A DNA stretch of 64,000 nt from Burkholderia sp. USMB20 (GCF_000949135.2 NZ_JTAN02000021.1:806001-870000), one strand, 5' to 3'. Positions 20,401 through 28,073 are shown, counted from the stretch's first letter. The notes: generated by a model not told the origin, from the letters alone. Program-made: numbers and translations.

Positions 20401-20854
20401 TCAGCGCGACGAGGAAGTTCACGGTGCCGGCCGGCGTGCGGTCGACGCCGTCGAGATACGCGCGGAACAGCGGCGCCGCGCTCGTCTGCGGATCGCACGC
20501 GAGGTACGGCGCGAGTTCGGTCTTCAGCGCATCGTCATAGCTGAACGGGTATTGCTCCGCGCTGGCTTCCAGGAAGAAGTCGAACGGGTTGTACACCGAC
20601 ATCTCGGCAACCAGGTCGATCGTGATCTCGAAGTGTTCGGTGCGCTCCGGAAACACGAGCCGCGCGAGATAGTTCGAGAACGGGTCCTGCTGCCAGTTGA
20701 TGAAGTGCTGCGCGGGCTCGACGGTCATCGAATACGCGACGATCGGCGTCCGGCAGTGCGGCGCGGGCCGCAGCCGCACGATCTGCGGCCCGAGGTTGAC
20801 GGGCCGGTCGTAGCGGTAGCGGGTGGTGTGATGCAGCGCGACGTGAATGGGCAT
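17426..20854 (-). CDS. Large transglutaminase-like protein with DUF2126 C-terminal region
   Basis: A protein of 1142 residues. Residues 1-~290 carry the bacterial transglutaminase N-terminal domain (HVALHHTTRYRYDRPVNLGPQ) and core with an intact triad: Cys in ASGSCRDSAWLL, His in DLHAWCEVYLPG, Asp in WIGFDPTSG. The remaining ~850 residues match the DUF2126-type extension seen in these clusters (TQGGEPTFVS, GQGKWYPGEQLPRW, FMPPLAALEDYLDLLAAIE, HVGTGGGNHFVLGG, THRSEFCIDKLYSPDS). No signal peptide, so cytoplasmic. It lies between the Cys-less transglutaminase gene and the ATP-grasp/alpha-E fusion gene, all on the minus strand. Confidence 0.87.
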   Translation of the reverse strand: MPIHVALHHTTRYRYDRPVNLGPQIVRLRPAPHCRTPIVAYSMTVEPAQHFINWQQDPFSNYLARLVFPERTEHFEITIDLVAEMSVYNPFDFFLEASAEQYPFSYDDALKTELAPYLACDPQTSAAPLFRAYLDGVDRTPAGTVNFLVALNQQLQHDIGYLVRMEPGVQTPEQTLELASGSCRDSAWLLVQLCRHLGIAARFVSGYLIQLTPDVKALDGPSGTSVDFTDLHAWCEVYLPGAGWIGFDPTSGLLAGEGHIPLACTPQPTSAAPVEGLIDECEVSFEHEMVVTRVYESPRVTKPYTEQQWDAVRTLGAQVDGALTAGDVRLTQGGEPTFVSIDDRDGAEWNTDALGPTKRGYATELVQRLRAEYGEGGFLHFGQGKWYPGEQLPRWALSIFWRADGQPVWHDPSLFADEREPSACTTEDAKRFIDALAARLGLTDEFVRPGYEDVWYYLWRERRLPVNVDPFDSRLDDELERARLRKVFDQHLDSVVGYVLPIKRTDDAPGLDGPRWQTGPWFFRDERMYLVPGDSPMGYRLPLDSLPWVAGADYPYLVERDPFAPRDALPDAAAFRARHAGAADAPRYLAGVHREASAQTVMQLRSDGSDGSAAGDRHAHAAQDPQRHPERFESAAWITRTAMCAEVRNGILYLFMPPLAALEDYLDLLAAIELTAQALGVKLVLEGYPPPRDARLKLLQVTPDPGVIEVNIHPAKSFDELVGQTEFLYDAAWQSRLSSEKFMVDGRHVGTGGGNHFVLGGATPVDSPFLRRPDLLASLIAYWHNHPSLSYLFSGLFIGPTSQAPRVDEARNDQVYELDIAFAEIQRNKLLYGQDMPPWLVDRVLRNLLIDVTGNTHRSEFCIDKLYSPDSSTGRLGLLELRAFEMPPHARMSIVQQLLLRALVARFWAAPYTTPLTRWGTALHDRFMLPAFLKMDFDDVLAELRDAGFAFDSAWFAPHFEFRFPLFGQIAVNGMQLSLRGALEPWHVMGEEGAPGGTVRYVDSSVERLEVRVTGLNDNRHVVTVNGRALPLQPTGTVGEYVAGVRYKAWAPPSALHPTIGVHAPLTFDIVDTWLQRSLGGCRYHVAHPGGRNYATFPVNAYEAESRRLARFVAMGHTPGRMDVAAAAPSREFPFTLDLRRP

Positions 20855-20947
20855 GGGAGAGCCGCTCGGTTCGGGTTGGACCGGCCGCGCGCGCCGCGTC
20901 GCCGTCGCTGCGGCGGCACGGCACGGCGGGTTCGGAGAAGGTGTGCG

Positions 20948-21922
20948 TCAGACCAGTTCGGGCGACTGCACGACGCTGATCTCGATGCCGACGGCGCTCG
21001 CGCCAATCCCCGTCACCGGTTGCGCGTCGCGATAGTCGAGGCCGACGGCGATGCGCACGTAGCGCTCGTCCGGGCAGCGGTTCATGAACGGATCGAAGCC
21101 GACCCAGCCGAGCCCTTCGACGTACGCCTCGGCCCACGCATGGCCGGCCGGCTGCTGCATCAGCGCGACGGCCTGCGGCTGCGCGCCGAGTGCCGCCTGC
21201 GGCAAGCCCTGCGACTGTGCGGCATGCGATGCGCCGAGCACCTGCTGCATGCCGTCGCCCGTCTGCAGCGCGAGCGCTTCCTCGGCATCCTCGTCGCTCG
21301 CGCTCTGCTTCGCGTCGGCGATGCGCTGCATCGCGCTGTCGGCAAGCACGTAGCCCGAGATGTAGCGCGCGGGCACCTTCAGCGCGCGCGCGGCCGCGAT
21401 GAACGCGTGCGCATGGTCGCGGCTGGTGCCCTCGCCGCTTTGCAGCGCGGTTTCGGCATCGACCGGCGCGTCGGTCAGGTTCGGCGCGTATGCGATGCGG
21501 TCGTGCACTTCCGTCATCAGCCAGTGCAGCGCATCGAGGCTGTGCGGCTCGATCGGCAGCGCCTGCGTGAGCTCGCGCACGGTGTCGCCGGCTTTCGTGA
21601 GCGCGGTCTCGCGCTCGAAGATCCACGGCGGCGCATAGCCCTCGGGGTTGCCGAGAATGCCCGCGCGGTCCTGCGTCTCGACGACGCCGGCCGCGACCAC
21701 GACGACCTCGTTCTTCGCGCCGCGGTCGTGGCGCACGAGGTCGATGCGGTTGCCGAATCCGTCCGCATAGGAAAGCGTCGGCTCGACGCCGTCGATCGTG
21801 ACCTGCCACGCGCGCACCGTCTGCCCGGGCCCCGATTGCGGGCGCAGCCGCAGCCGTTGCAGCGCGTGGGTGGCTTGATCGTCGAACTGATAACGCGAGA
21901 TGTGTCGGATGGCGAGTCGCAT
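20948..21922 (-). CDS. Transglutaminase-like protein lacking the catalytic cysteine
   Basis: A 324-residue protein with the N-terminal beta-sandwich (MRLAIRHISRYQFDDQATHALQRLRLRP) and transglutaminase-like core. The position of the nucleophile, G-x-C-x-D-x-A-H in the paralog at 13555, here reads GTSRDHAH, i.e. Ser for Cys; His and Asp (GHAWAEAYVEGLGWVGFDP) remain. Between them is a ~60-residue Ala/Gln-rich insertion (around residues 200-265) not seen in the other two copies. It starts 9 bases after the alpha-E gene, so the two are co-transcribed. Either a regulatory/pseudoenzyme member or a serine-using variant. Confidence 0.84.
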   Translation of the reverse strand: MRLAIRHISRYQFDDQATHALQRLRLRPQSGPGQTVRAWQVTIDGVEPTLSYADGFGNRIDLVRHDRGAKNEVVVVAAGVVETQDRAGILGNPEGYAPPWIFERETALTKAGDTVRELTQALPIEPHSLDALHWLMTEVHDRIAYAPNLTDAPVDAETALQSGEGTSRDHAHAFIAAARALKVPARYISGYVLADSAMQRIADAKQSASDEDAEEALALQTGDGMQQVLGASHAAQSQGLPQAALGAQPQAVALMQQPAGHAWAEAYVEGLGWVGFDPFMNRCPDERYVRIAVGLDYRDAQPVTGIGASAVGIEISVVQSPELV

Positions 21923-21930
21923 GGCAAGTC

Positions 21931-22872
21931 TCAGTCGAAGTTGTAGGCCTGGGCGATATCGATCCCCAGGCTGTTGTTGCGGCCGATGAAGTCGGTCAGG
22001 AACTCGTGCAGGCCGCTCTTGAAGATCCGCTCGACCGAGGTGTCGGACAGCATCTGCAGAATCTTCGTGGCCGTGTCGTGACACGGGTGTGTCACGCCGT
22101 AATCCTTCGCGAGCAGGTTCAGGCTCGACACCACGCGCCCGTAGCAATAGCGCAGCGAGCGCGGCATGCGGCCGTTCAGGATCAGGTAGTCCGCGATGTT
22201 CATCGGCTTGTACTGCACGTCGTACACCCAGCGATACGACCGGTGAGCGGCCACGCAGCGCAGGATCGTCTCCCACTGGTAGTTGTCGAGGATCGTGCCC
22301 ACGTGCGACACCGACGGCAGCAGCAGGTGGTATTTCACGTCGATGATCCGCGCGGTGTTGTCGGCGCGCTCGACGAATGCGCCGATCTGCGCGAAATCGA
22401 AGATCTCGTTGCGCAGCATCGTGCTGTAGAAGCTGCCGAGGATCAGCGCGGTTTCGCGCTTCACTTCGTCGAGCACCGCCGGCAGCCCGCTCTCCGGCAC
22501 CGGCTGCGCGAGCGCCTGGCGCAGCGCCAGCCATGCGCCGTTCACGCTCTCCCACGCCTCGCGCGTGAGCGCCGTGCGCACCATCCGCGCGTTCGAGCGC
22601 GCGGCCTCGATGCACGACAGCACGCTCGACGGGTTGTCGCGGTCGCGCAGCAGGTAGTCGGTCACGGTATCGGCGGCATACGCGTCGTACTTCTGACGAT
22701 AGCCGTCGTCCGCGCCCGAGCTGACCAGCACCGACGACCATTCGGCCGGCGCGTCGGACGTGCGCGTGAGCGCCATCCGCAGCCCGGCATCGACGATGCG
22801 CGCGATGTTCTCCGCGCGCTCGATATAGCGGTACATCCAGTAAAGACCGCTCGCAGTTCGTCCCAGAAGCAT
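21931..22872 (-). CDS. Alpha-E domain protein
   Basis: An all-helical protein of 313 residues of the alpha-E (DUF403) family. Typical elements are MLLGRTASGLYWMYRYIERAENIARIVDAG at the start, an ETALILGSFYSTMLRNEIFDFAQIGAFVERADNTAR core, and a C-terminal CHDTATKILQ...SGLHEFLTDFIGRNN region. The family has no solved biochemistry that I can cite with certainty; it occurs beside permuted ATP-grasp and transglutaminase genes in many bacteria. Here it lies 64 bases downstream of the ATP-grasp gene and 9 bases upstream of the Cys-less transglutaminase gene. This split pair parallels the fused ATP-grasp/alpha-E protein at 14607. Confidence 0.9.
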   Translation of the reverse strand: MLLGRTASGLYWMYRYIERAENIARIVDAGLRMALTRTSDAPAEWSSVLVSSGADDGYRQKYDAYAADTVTDYLLRDRDNPSSVLSCIEAARSNARMVRTALTREAWESVNGAWLALRQALAQPVPESGLPAVLDEVKRETALILGSFYSTMLRNEIFDFAQIGAFVERADNTARIIDVKYHLLLPSVSHVGTILDNYQWETILRCVAAHRSYRWVYDVQYKPMNIADYLILNGRMPRSLRYCYGRVVSSLNLLAKDYGVTHPCHDTATKILQMLSDTSVERIFKSGLHEFLTDFIGRNNSLGIDIAQAYNFD

Positions 22873-22936
22873 CTCGTGTCCACTCCGTCTTCGTTCGGTT
22901 CGCGCGCCGGCTGAGGCGCGCGCGGTCGTGCCCGGC

Positions 22937-24352
22937 TCAGTCGGCCAGCACCCAGGTGTCCTTGGTGCCGCCGCCCTGGCTCGAGTTGACGACCAGCGAG
23001 CCTTCCTGCAGCGCGACGCGCGTGAGCCCGCCCGGCGTGATGCGGATCCGGTCCGACACCAGCACGAACGGCCGCAGGTCGACGTGGCGCGGCGCGAGGC
23101 CGGCTTCGGTCAGGATCGGCGTCGTGGACAACGCCAGCGTGGGTTGCGCGATGTAGTTCGCGGGACGCGCGCGCAGCTTCGCGGCGAACGCCTCGATCTC
23201 GGCCTTCGATGCGCACGGCCCGACCAGCATCCCGTAGCCGCCCGAGCCGTGCACTTCCTTCACGACCAGTTCGTCGAGATGCTCGAGCACGTATTTCAGG
23301 CTGTCGGCCTCGCCGCAGCGCCAGGTCGGCACGTTCTCCAGCAGCGCCTTGCGGCCCGTGTAGAACTCGACGATCTCCGGCATGTACGAGTAGATCGCCT
23401 TGTCGTCGGCGATGCCGGTGCCGGGCGCGTTCGCGATCGTGATGTTGCCGGCGCGGTACACGTCCATGATCCCGGCCACGCCGAGCACCGAATCGGGGCG
23501 GAACGTCAGCGGATCGAGGAACGCGTCGTCGACCCGGCGGTACAGCACGTCGATCGGCCTGAAGCCTTCGGTGGTGCGCATCGCGACGCGGCCGTCGACC
23601 ACCTGCAGGTCGCTGCCCTCGACGAGGTGCACGCCCATCTGGTCGGCGAGGAACGAATGTTCGTAGTACGCGGAATTGTGGATGCCGGGCGTGAGCACGG
23701 CGATGGTCGGGTTGTCGGCGTTGCCGCCCGGCGGGCACACGGCCGCGAGCGACTGGCGCAGCATCTGCGGATAGGTCTCGACCGGGCGCACCTTGACCTG
23801 CTGGAACAGCTCGGGAAAGAGCTGCATCATCGTCTCGCGGTTTTCCAGCATGTACGACACGCCGGACGGCGTGCGCGCGTTGTCTTCCAGCACGTAGAAC
23901 TGGTTCTCGGCGGTGCGTACGATGTCGACGCCGATGATGTGCGTGTAAACGTTGCCGGGCGGCCGGAAATCGATCATCTCCGGGATGAACGCCTCGTTGT
24001 GCGCGATCAGGTGCTTCGGCACGATGCCGGCGCGCACGATCTCCTGGCGGTGATAGATGTCGTCGAGGAACGCGTTGAGCGCCATCACGCGCTGCTCGAT
24101 GCCGAGCGACAGCCGGCTCCATTCCGCGCCCGAGATGATGCGCGGCACGATGTCGAACGGAATCAGCCGCTCGGCGGCCTGCGCGTCGCCGTACACGGCG
24201 AACGTGATGCCGGTCCTGCGGAACACGCCTTCCGCGTCGTGGGCCTTCTGGGCGAGGCTTGCAGGGTTCTGCGTGTCGAGCCACTGCTTGAGGCGCGCGT
24301 AAGGCGCCCTCACCATATCGCCGGATTGCAGCATTTCATCGAATGGCTTCAT
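22937..24352 (-). CDS. Circularly permuted ATP-grasp type 2 ligase
   Basis: A 471-residue ligase-fold protein, first gene of the cluster. Motifs expected for an active enzyme are present: the acidic YVLEDNARTPSGVSYMLENR near residue 165, LTPGIHNSAYYEHSFLADQMG, ANAPGTGIADDKAIYSYMPE, and the glycine-rich LVVKEVHGSGGYGMLVGP near residue 375. ATP-grasp enzymes activate a carboxylate as acyl-phosphate for ligation to an amine or thiol, so with the transglutaminase-fold partners this suggests a system that makes and cuts amide bonds on a peptide or protein tag. The start at 24352 has GGAG about 10 bases upstream. The proteasome-like Anbu gene that accompanies such clusters elsewhere is not present in this window. 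Confidence 0.9.
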   Translation of the reverse strand: MKPFDEMLQSGDMVRAPYARLKQWLDTQNPASLAQKAHDAEGVFRRTGITFAVYGDAQAAERLIPFDIVPRIISGAEWSRLSLGIEQRVMALNAFLDDIYHRQEIVRAGIVPKHLIAHNEAFIPEMIDFRPPGNVYTHIIGVDIVRTAENQFYVLEDNARTPSGVSYMLENRETMMQLFPELFQQVKVRPVETYPQMLRQSLAAVCPPGGNADNPTIAVLTPGIHNSAYYEHSFLADQMGVHLVEGSDLQVVDGRVAMRTTEGFRPIDVLYRRVDDAFLDPLTFRPDSVLGVAGIMDVYRAGNITIANAPGTGIADDKAIYSYMPEIVEFYTGRKALLENVPTWRCGEADSLKYVLEHLDELVVKEVHGSGGYGMLVGPCASKAEIEAFAAKLRARPANYIAQPTLALSTTPILTEAGLAPRHVDLRPFVLVSDRIRITPGGLTRVALQEGSLVVNSSQGGGTKDTWVLAD

Positions 24353-25131
24353 CGATCTTTTTCTCCATCGATCGTTTTCCCCGGCATTGCGCATGCCGGA
24401 CCGGCGTACTAACTGCCTTGCAAGGAACGTGCCTTGCGATAACCCCTCAGGTCCCCCTTTTTGTCGCGCGGCCGGCACGCCCCCGCAGCATGCCGCACCA
24501 TGATGGTGCGACGCACGGCGCGGGACGCGCCAGCGGCGTGCCGTGCCCGTGCACGGCCGCTGCTGCGCCGCGTCTGTGAAACATAGTTCCCCTGCGTGTC
24601 ACGACTGTGCAAGCTGCACTGCACCAATACTTCCCCTGCCCGCACGCCTGCCCGTTGCCGCGCTGCCCGCCGGCAGCAGCTCCGAGCCCGTACCGGCGCG
24701 GCTTCCCGCCGCCGTGCACTCGGCCGCGTCCCGCCACCTCCTCGGCCGGTCTTGCCGCATCGCAGCGAACCGCGCCGCGGCGGCGGCGGCCCGTCGCGGC
24801 GGCCCGTCCTGCACCGCGAACGGGAATGGCGCCGCATCCTTCGGTTACCGGGCGGAATGGCGGAAAGGCGGGCCGGCACGAGGCCGGCCCTGGGGGAAGT
24901 ACCGTCTGCGGCGGGTCGGGCAGTTCGACGCGGTGAACTAACCGGTTAGCCGGGTCCGGCACCTCGAACTTATGCAGCCGTAATCCCGCCGACAACGCCC
25001 ATGCATATTTCGACTGACACCGATCGAAAAAAAACATCGGCCCCCATGCGCGAGGCGCGGTACGCTACCAAACCGGTTCAGTGAAATGGTGCCGCTCCTC
25101 CCGGCGCCGACTATAAACAGCGAAGATCAAC
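24353..25131. other. Intergenic region between the ATP-grasp cluster and a LysR gene
   Basis: About 780 bases with several overlapping open frames on both strands (Arg/Ala-rich, no ribosome sites, no family features) that I do not accept as genes. It holds the promoter side of the ATP-grasp cluster at its left end and that of the LysR gene at its right end, plus two AACCGGTT palindromes described separately. Confidence 0.5.
24938..25078. promoter_or_regulatory. Pair of AACCGGTT palindromes upstream of a LysR gene
   Basis: A 12-bp perfect palindrome CTAACCGGTTAG at 24938-24949 and a second AACCGGTT core at 25071-25078 lie about 190 and 55 bases before the LysR start. They could be operator half-sites for a dimeric regulator. 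Only the sequence symmetry supports this. Confidence 0.35.
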
Positions 25132-26340
25132 ATGGAAGCAAAGTGGCTGGAAGATTTCCTGAGCCTTGCGGATACCAAGAGCTTTTCCCGGGCCGCGCGT
25201 CATCGGCACCTCACGCAGTCGGCGTTCAGCCGGCGCATCGCCGCGCTCGAAACGTGGATGGACGCGAAGCTGGTCGACCGCAGCATCAACCCGATCGCGC
25301 TGACGCCGGCCGGGCAGATGTTCCGCGGGCTGGCCGCGGACATCCTGCGCAGCATGTATGCGGCACGCAACCTAGTGAACGGCTATGACCAGTTCGCGGC
25401 AAGCGACCAGGTGGTGCGCTTCGCGGTCGCGCATACGCTCGTGTTCACGCTGTTCCCCGAATGGCTCAAGCAGCTGAACGGCGAAGTCGGCCACGTGACC
25501 GCGCGCGTCAACGCGGTGAACGTGCCCGAAGGCGTGCAGCAGCTCGTCGAAGGTGAATGCGATCTGCTGCTCGGCTATCACCATCCGCAACTGCCGATCG
25601 TGCTCGATCCGAACCACTTCCCGTTCGTCACGCTCGGCGTCGAACGGATCCTGCCGGTGTCGACGCCCGACGCGCGCGGCAAACCGGTATTCGAACTGCC
25701 CGGCACGCCGGACGCGCCGCTGCCGCTGCTCGCGTATTCGTCGGGCGCGTTCCTCGGGAACGTGGTCGAGATGCTGCTGCTGAACGCGGCCGAACCGTAC
25801 GCGCTGCACCGATGCTTCGAGACGCACATGTCCGAGGCGCTGAAGGGGATGGTCGTGGCCGGGCACGGGATCGGCTGGCTGCCCGAAAGCTGCGTGGCGA
25901 AGGAACTCGCGGAGGGCTCGCTCGTCCGCGCGGGCTCGGCGGACTGGATCACCGAACTCGAGATCCGCCTGTACCGGTCCGCGCGCAAGCGCGGGCTCGC
26001 GGCCGAGCAGCTGTGGACCTACATCATGAACCGGCCGCGCACCGCGGCGACGGCGCGCGCGCGGCCGAGGAGTCGATCGCGCCGGCCATGCGCATCGCGC
26101 GCCGCAGCGCCGGCGGCAGCCGGTAGCGCCCTTCACCGTCCTCGTCACCCGACTCGCCAGCGCGCCGCGGGATGCAATCCGCCGGCGCGCGGTTATTCGA
26201 CGTGCGCAATCGCGGAGCATTTTCCGCTCCTGCTCCGTCTTCGATATGCGTTCCGTACCTCGATTAAACCCGTAAAAACAGGCAAACGTTTGCGAGACGA
26301 ATCGCATTTAATTTACATCGAAAACATCGACCCCGAATAA
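25132..26340 (+). CDS. LysR-family regulator with probable frameshifted, extended C-terminus
   Basis: The first ~305 residues are a normal LysR protein: winged helix-turn-helix (MEAKWLEDFLSLADTKSFSRAARHRHLTQSAFSRRIAALE) and a substrate-binding-like effector domain ending YIMNRP. The frame then continues ~95 more residues of Arg/Ala-rich and finally AT-rich sequence to 26340, which looks non-coding. At 26053-26063 there is a GCGCGCGCGCG tract. Losing two bases there (or gaining one) would give ARAAEESIAPAMRIARRSAGGSR and a stop at 26124-26126, for about 330 residues, nearer the family's usual size. So the extension is probably the product of dinucleotide slippage or a sequencing error. Resembles the HypT-type oxidative-stress LysR branch, without certainty. 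Confidence 0.8.
   Translation: MEAKWLEDFLSLADTKSFSRAARHRHLTQSAFSRRIAALETWMDAKLVDRSINPIALTPAGQMFRGLAADILRSMYAARNLVNGYDQFAASDQVVRFAVAHTLVFTLFPEWLKQLNGEVGHVTARVNAVNVPEGVQQLVEGECDLLLGYHHPQLPIVLDPNHFPFVTLGVERILPVSTPDARGKPVFELPGTPDAPLPLLAYSSGAFLGNVVEMLLLNAAEPYALHRCFETHMSEALKGMVVAGHGIGWLPESCVAKELAEGSLVRAGSADWITELEIRLYRSARKRGLAAEQLWTYIMNRPRTAATARARPRSRSRRPCASRAAAPAAAGSALHRPRHPTRQRAAGCNPPARGYSTCAIAEHFPLLLRLRYAFRTSIKPVKTGKRLRDESHLIYIENIDPE
26053..26063 (+). repeat. GC-dinucleotide tract in the 3' end of the LysR gene
   Basis: Five GC units plus a G, exactly where the reading frame departs from a plausible LysR C-terminus. Short dinucleotide tracts can change length by slippage. Confidence 0.5.
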
Positions 26341-26813
26341 ATTTCCGATTCATACGACAGAAATAACCTGTTACAGAACAAATTAAAAGTTTCTCTTTTC
26401 ATGCAATGGCATTTTTCATCGATAAGGCCATATCACCTCTTTCGATTCCCTGACCTGCACTCCGAAATTCACCGTAATGCTTCGATGAAAGAGGAAAGTC
26501 TTCCTTTTATCAGTCGTTATTTTTCGGTACAAACGTCGGTACCACTTACGTCGGAAATTTGCAAAATGGTCATCGCTACCGATGAGCAAATTTCATATTC
26601 GGCAATATCGCCTTTGTTCAGAGCTGATCCATTTCGTCGAATTATTGCCAATCCTATTTAAATAAGACATTTAAAGCTTGTCCCATTCGGGCCACACATG
26701 ATTGTTTGTTCGAAACCCATCGTGTATCAATAGCGTTGTCGCAAAACGAAATAGCGTCGCTAATTTTCAAATCGGAATAAGTGCATTGCCAGCGATTCCG
26801 GATGGAGGTTGCA
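26341..26813. other. AT-rich intergenic region before the PNAG locus
   Basis: About 470 bases (extended by AT-rich sequence back to about 26210) with base composition clearly unlike its neighbours. An open frame at 26401-26661 (86 residues, MQWHFSSIRPYHLFR) has no ribosome site and no recognisable family; I do not call it. The region likely carries promoter and regulatory sites for the downstream exported-protein and pga genes, or is a remnant of transferred DNA. Confidence 0.45.
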
Positions 26814-27242
26814 ATGTCTTCCTCGTTTGAACAGCATGGTCGCCGGCTCCTCGGCATTGTCGTATCCGCGCTCTGCATTCATGCCGCGGCCCAAACTCCG
26901 AACCAGGCCCCGACACCCTCGTCCGATACCGGCTCCGGGCGATACGTGATTTCGTACGTCTGCGGCGACGCGCGAATCGACGGTACGGCGCCGCTTCCCC
27001 CCGATGGCCGGCCGTACAACCTCGGTGTGTCGTTCGTATCGGGCGCCACCGGGCAACCGCTGTCGAACGTGCAGGTGCGGCTGCGACGGCATGGACGCGT
27101 CCTCGTCGAATTCAACGCGACGGGTTCGCGCTGTCTGTTCAGCGTGCCCGATGCAAGTTACCGGGTCGAAGGGACCTATCAGGGAGCGACCCAGTTCGCG
27201 GTGGTCGAAACCGGCGCACTCACCACGCAGTTGCGGTGGTGA
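26814..27242 (+). CDS. Small secreted protein of unknown function, upstream of pga genes
   Basis: A 142-residue protein with a signal peptide (RRLLGIVVSALCIHAAAQ, cleavage near residue 27) and a compact mature domain of beta character: YVISYVCGDARIDG, YNLGVSFVSGATGQPLSNVQVRLRRHGRVLVEF, CLFSVPDASYRVEGTYQG. The mature part reads like a single carboxypeptidase-regulatory/transthyretin-like beta-sandwich, but I cannot place it in a family. Good ribosome site GGAGG 6 bases before the ATG. Two cysteines in the mature part could form a disulfide. First of the genes leading into the pga locus, so a periplasmic accessory role is possible. Confidence 0.7.
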   Translation: MSSSFEQHGRRLLGIVVSALCIHAAAQTPNQAPTPSSDTGSGRYVISYVCGDARIDGTAPLPPDGRPYNLGVSFVSGATGQPLSNVQVRLRRHGRVLVEFNATGSRCLFSVPDASYRVEGTYQGATQFAVVETGALTTQLRW

Positions 27243-27314
27243 ACGTCAGTCGAATCCGCGCGCCGAGGGCGCGCACCCGCGTCATGCACTGCAATCCATC
27301 GACAGGAGAATCGA

Positions 27315-28073
27315 ATGACTCGTGCAGAGCGACCGGACGGCGCGCCCGTCCGTCAGCCGAAGCCCTCCTGGGGACCGGGAAAGAATGCGGCGCTCAGCAT
27401 CGTTGCATTTGCCGCGATCTTCGGCGCCTTCGCCTACGTCGAGCGAGACGTGGGGGGCAGCCATGCAACCGTGACGCACGACATCGCCGGCCTGATCGGC
27501 ACCACCGTCGGGAAGTATCGCCAGGCCATCGTGGCCGCGACGGCCGACGCCTCCCGCGCGGCGTCGACGGCCGCGCAGGCCGAGCCGGTGACGCCTTCCG
27601 TACCGGGTACGCCGTTTGCGTCGGCAATGCCTGCCGGGTCGGCCGCGACCGCCCCGGCCGTGCCGCCACCACCGACCGCCCGCTCCGCCGCGAAACACGC
27701 GCGCCCCGCGCATGTGCCGACCACGACGCTCGCGGCCGGCGCACACGCCGCATCGGCCAGTGCTCGCGCGGCACGCCCCGCTGACACGCACCGGACGTCG
27801 CGTTCGCAGGCGCTGGCACGCGCGAGACAACACCCCGAGCCCACGCCGACACGGCAACCGCAATCGGATATCGCCGACACGACGCACATGCAGACCACCA
27901 GCGTCACGCGCGACGAGATGGAAGGCGCCCGCGCCCTCGCCAGGGCGCGCTGGTGCGCACGGATCGACGAATGGACCTGCGTCGAGCACAACGCGAGCCG
28001 GGCCCTCGCCATCGACCCGAAGAACAGCGAATCGCGCGCGCTGCTTGGACAAGCGATCCGCAACCGCCTGTGA
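27315..28073 (+). CDS. Membrane-anchored Ala/Pro/Thr-rich protein with C-terminal repeat-like domain
   Basis: A 252-residue protein with one hydrophobic segment (ALSIVAFAAIFGAFAYVE, residues ~26-43). It is followed by a long low-complexity Ala/Pro/Thr/Arg stretch (~75-185) and a short helical C-terminus (EGARALARARWCARIDEWTCVEHNASRALAIDPKNSESRALLGQAIRNRL) that looks like a tetratricopeptide-type helix pair. The likely layout is an inner-membrane anchor with a periplasm-spanning linker. Ribosome site AGGAGA precedes the ATG. Placed 104 bases before pgaA, in the same direction. Not a known pga gene; it may connect inner-membrane synthesis to the outer-membrane porin. Function unknown. Confidence 0.7.
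   Translation: MTRAERPDGAPVRQPKPSWGPGKNAALSIVAFAAIFGAFAYVERDVGGSHATVTHDIAGLIGTTVGKYRQAIVAATADASRAASTAAQAEPVTPSVPGTPFASAMPAGSAATAPAVPPPPTARSAAKHARPAHVPTTTLAAGAHAASASARAARPADTHRTSRSQALARARQHPEPTPTRQPQSDIADTTHMQTTSVTRDEMEGARALARARWCARIDEWTCVEHNASRALAIDPKNSESRALLGQAIRNRL

Noticed and set aside
17288-21946. A 1552-residue open frame on the + strand
   Set aside because: Antisense shadow of the ATP-grasp/transglutaminase genes. It is rich in Arg, Ala and Val, has no family motifs, and overlaps genes with clear motifs on the other strand.
24447-25037. A 196-residue minus-strand frame in the gap before the LysR gene
   Set aside because: Arg/Ala/Gly-rich with no domain or ribosome site; typical of open frames in GC-rich non-coding DNA.
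26401-26661. An 86-residue frame in the AT-rich region
   Set aside because: No ribosome site, no signal or domain, codon use unlike the neighbours; kept only as a possibility within the intergenic note.
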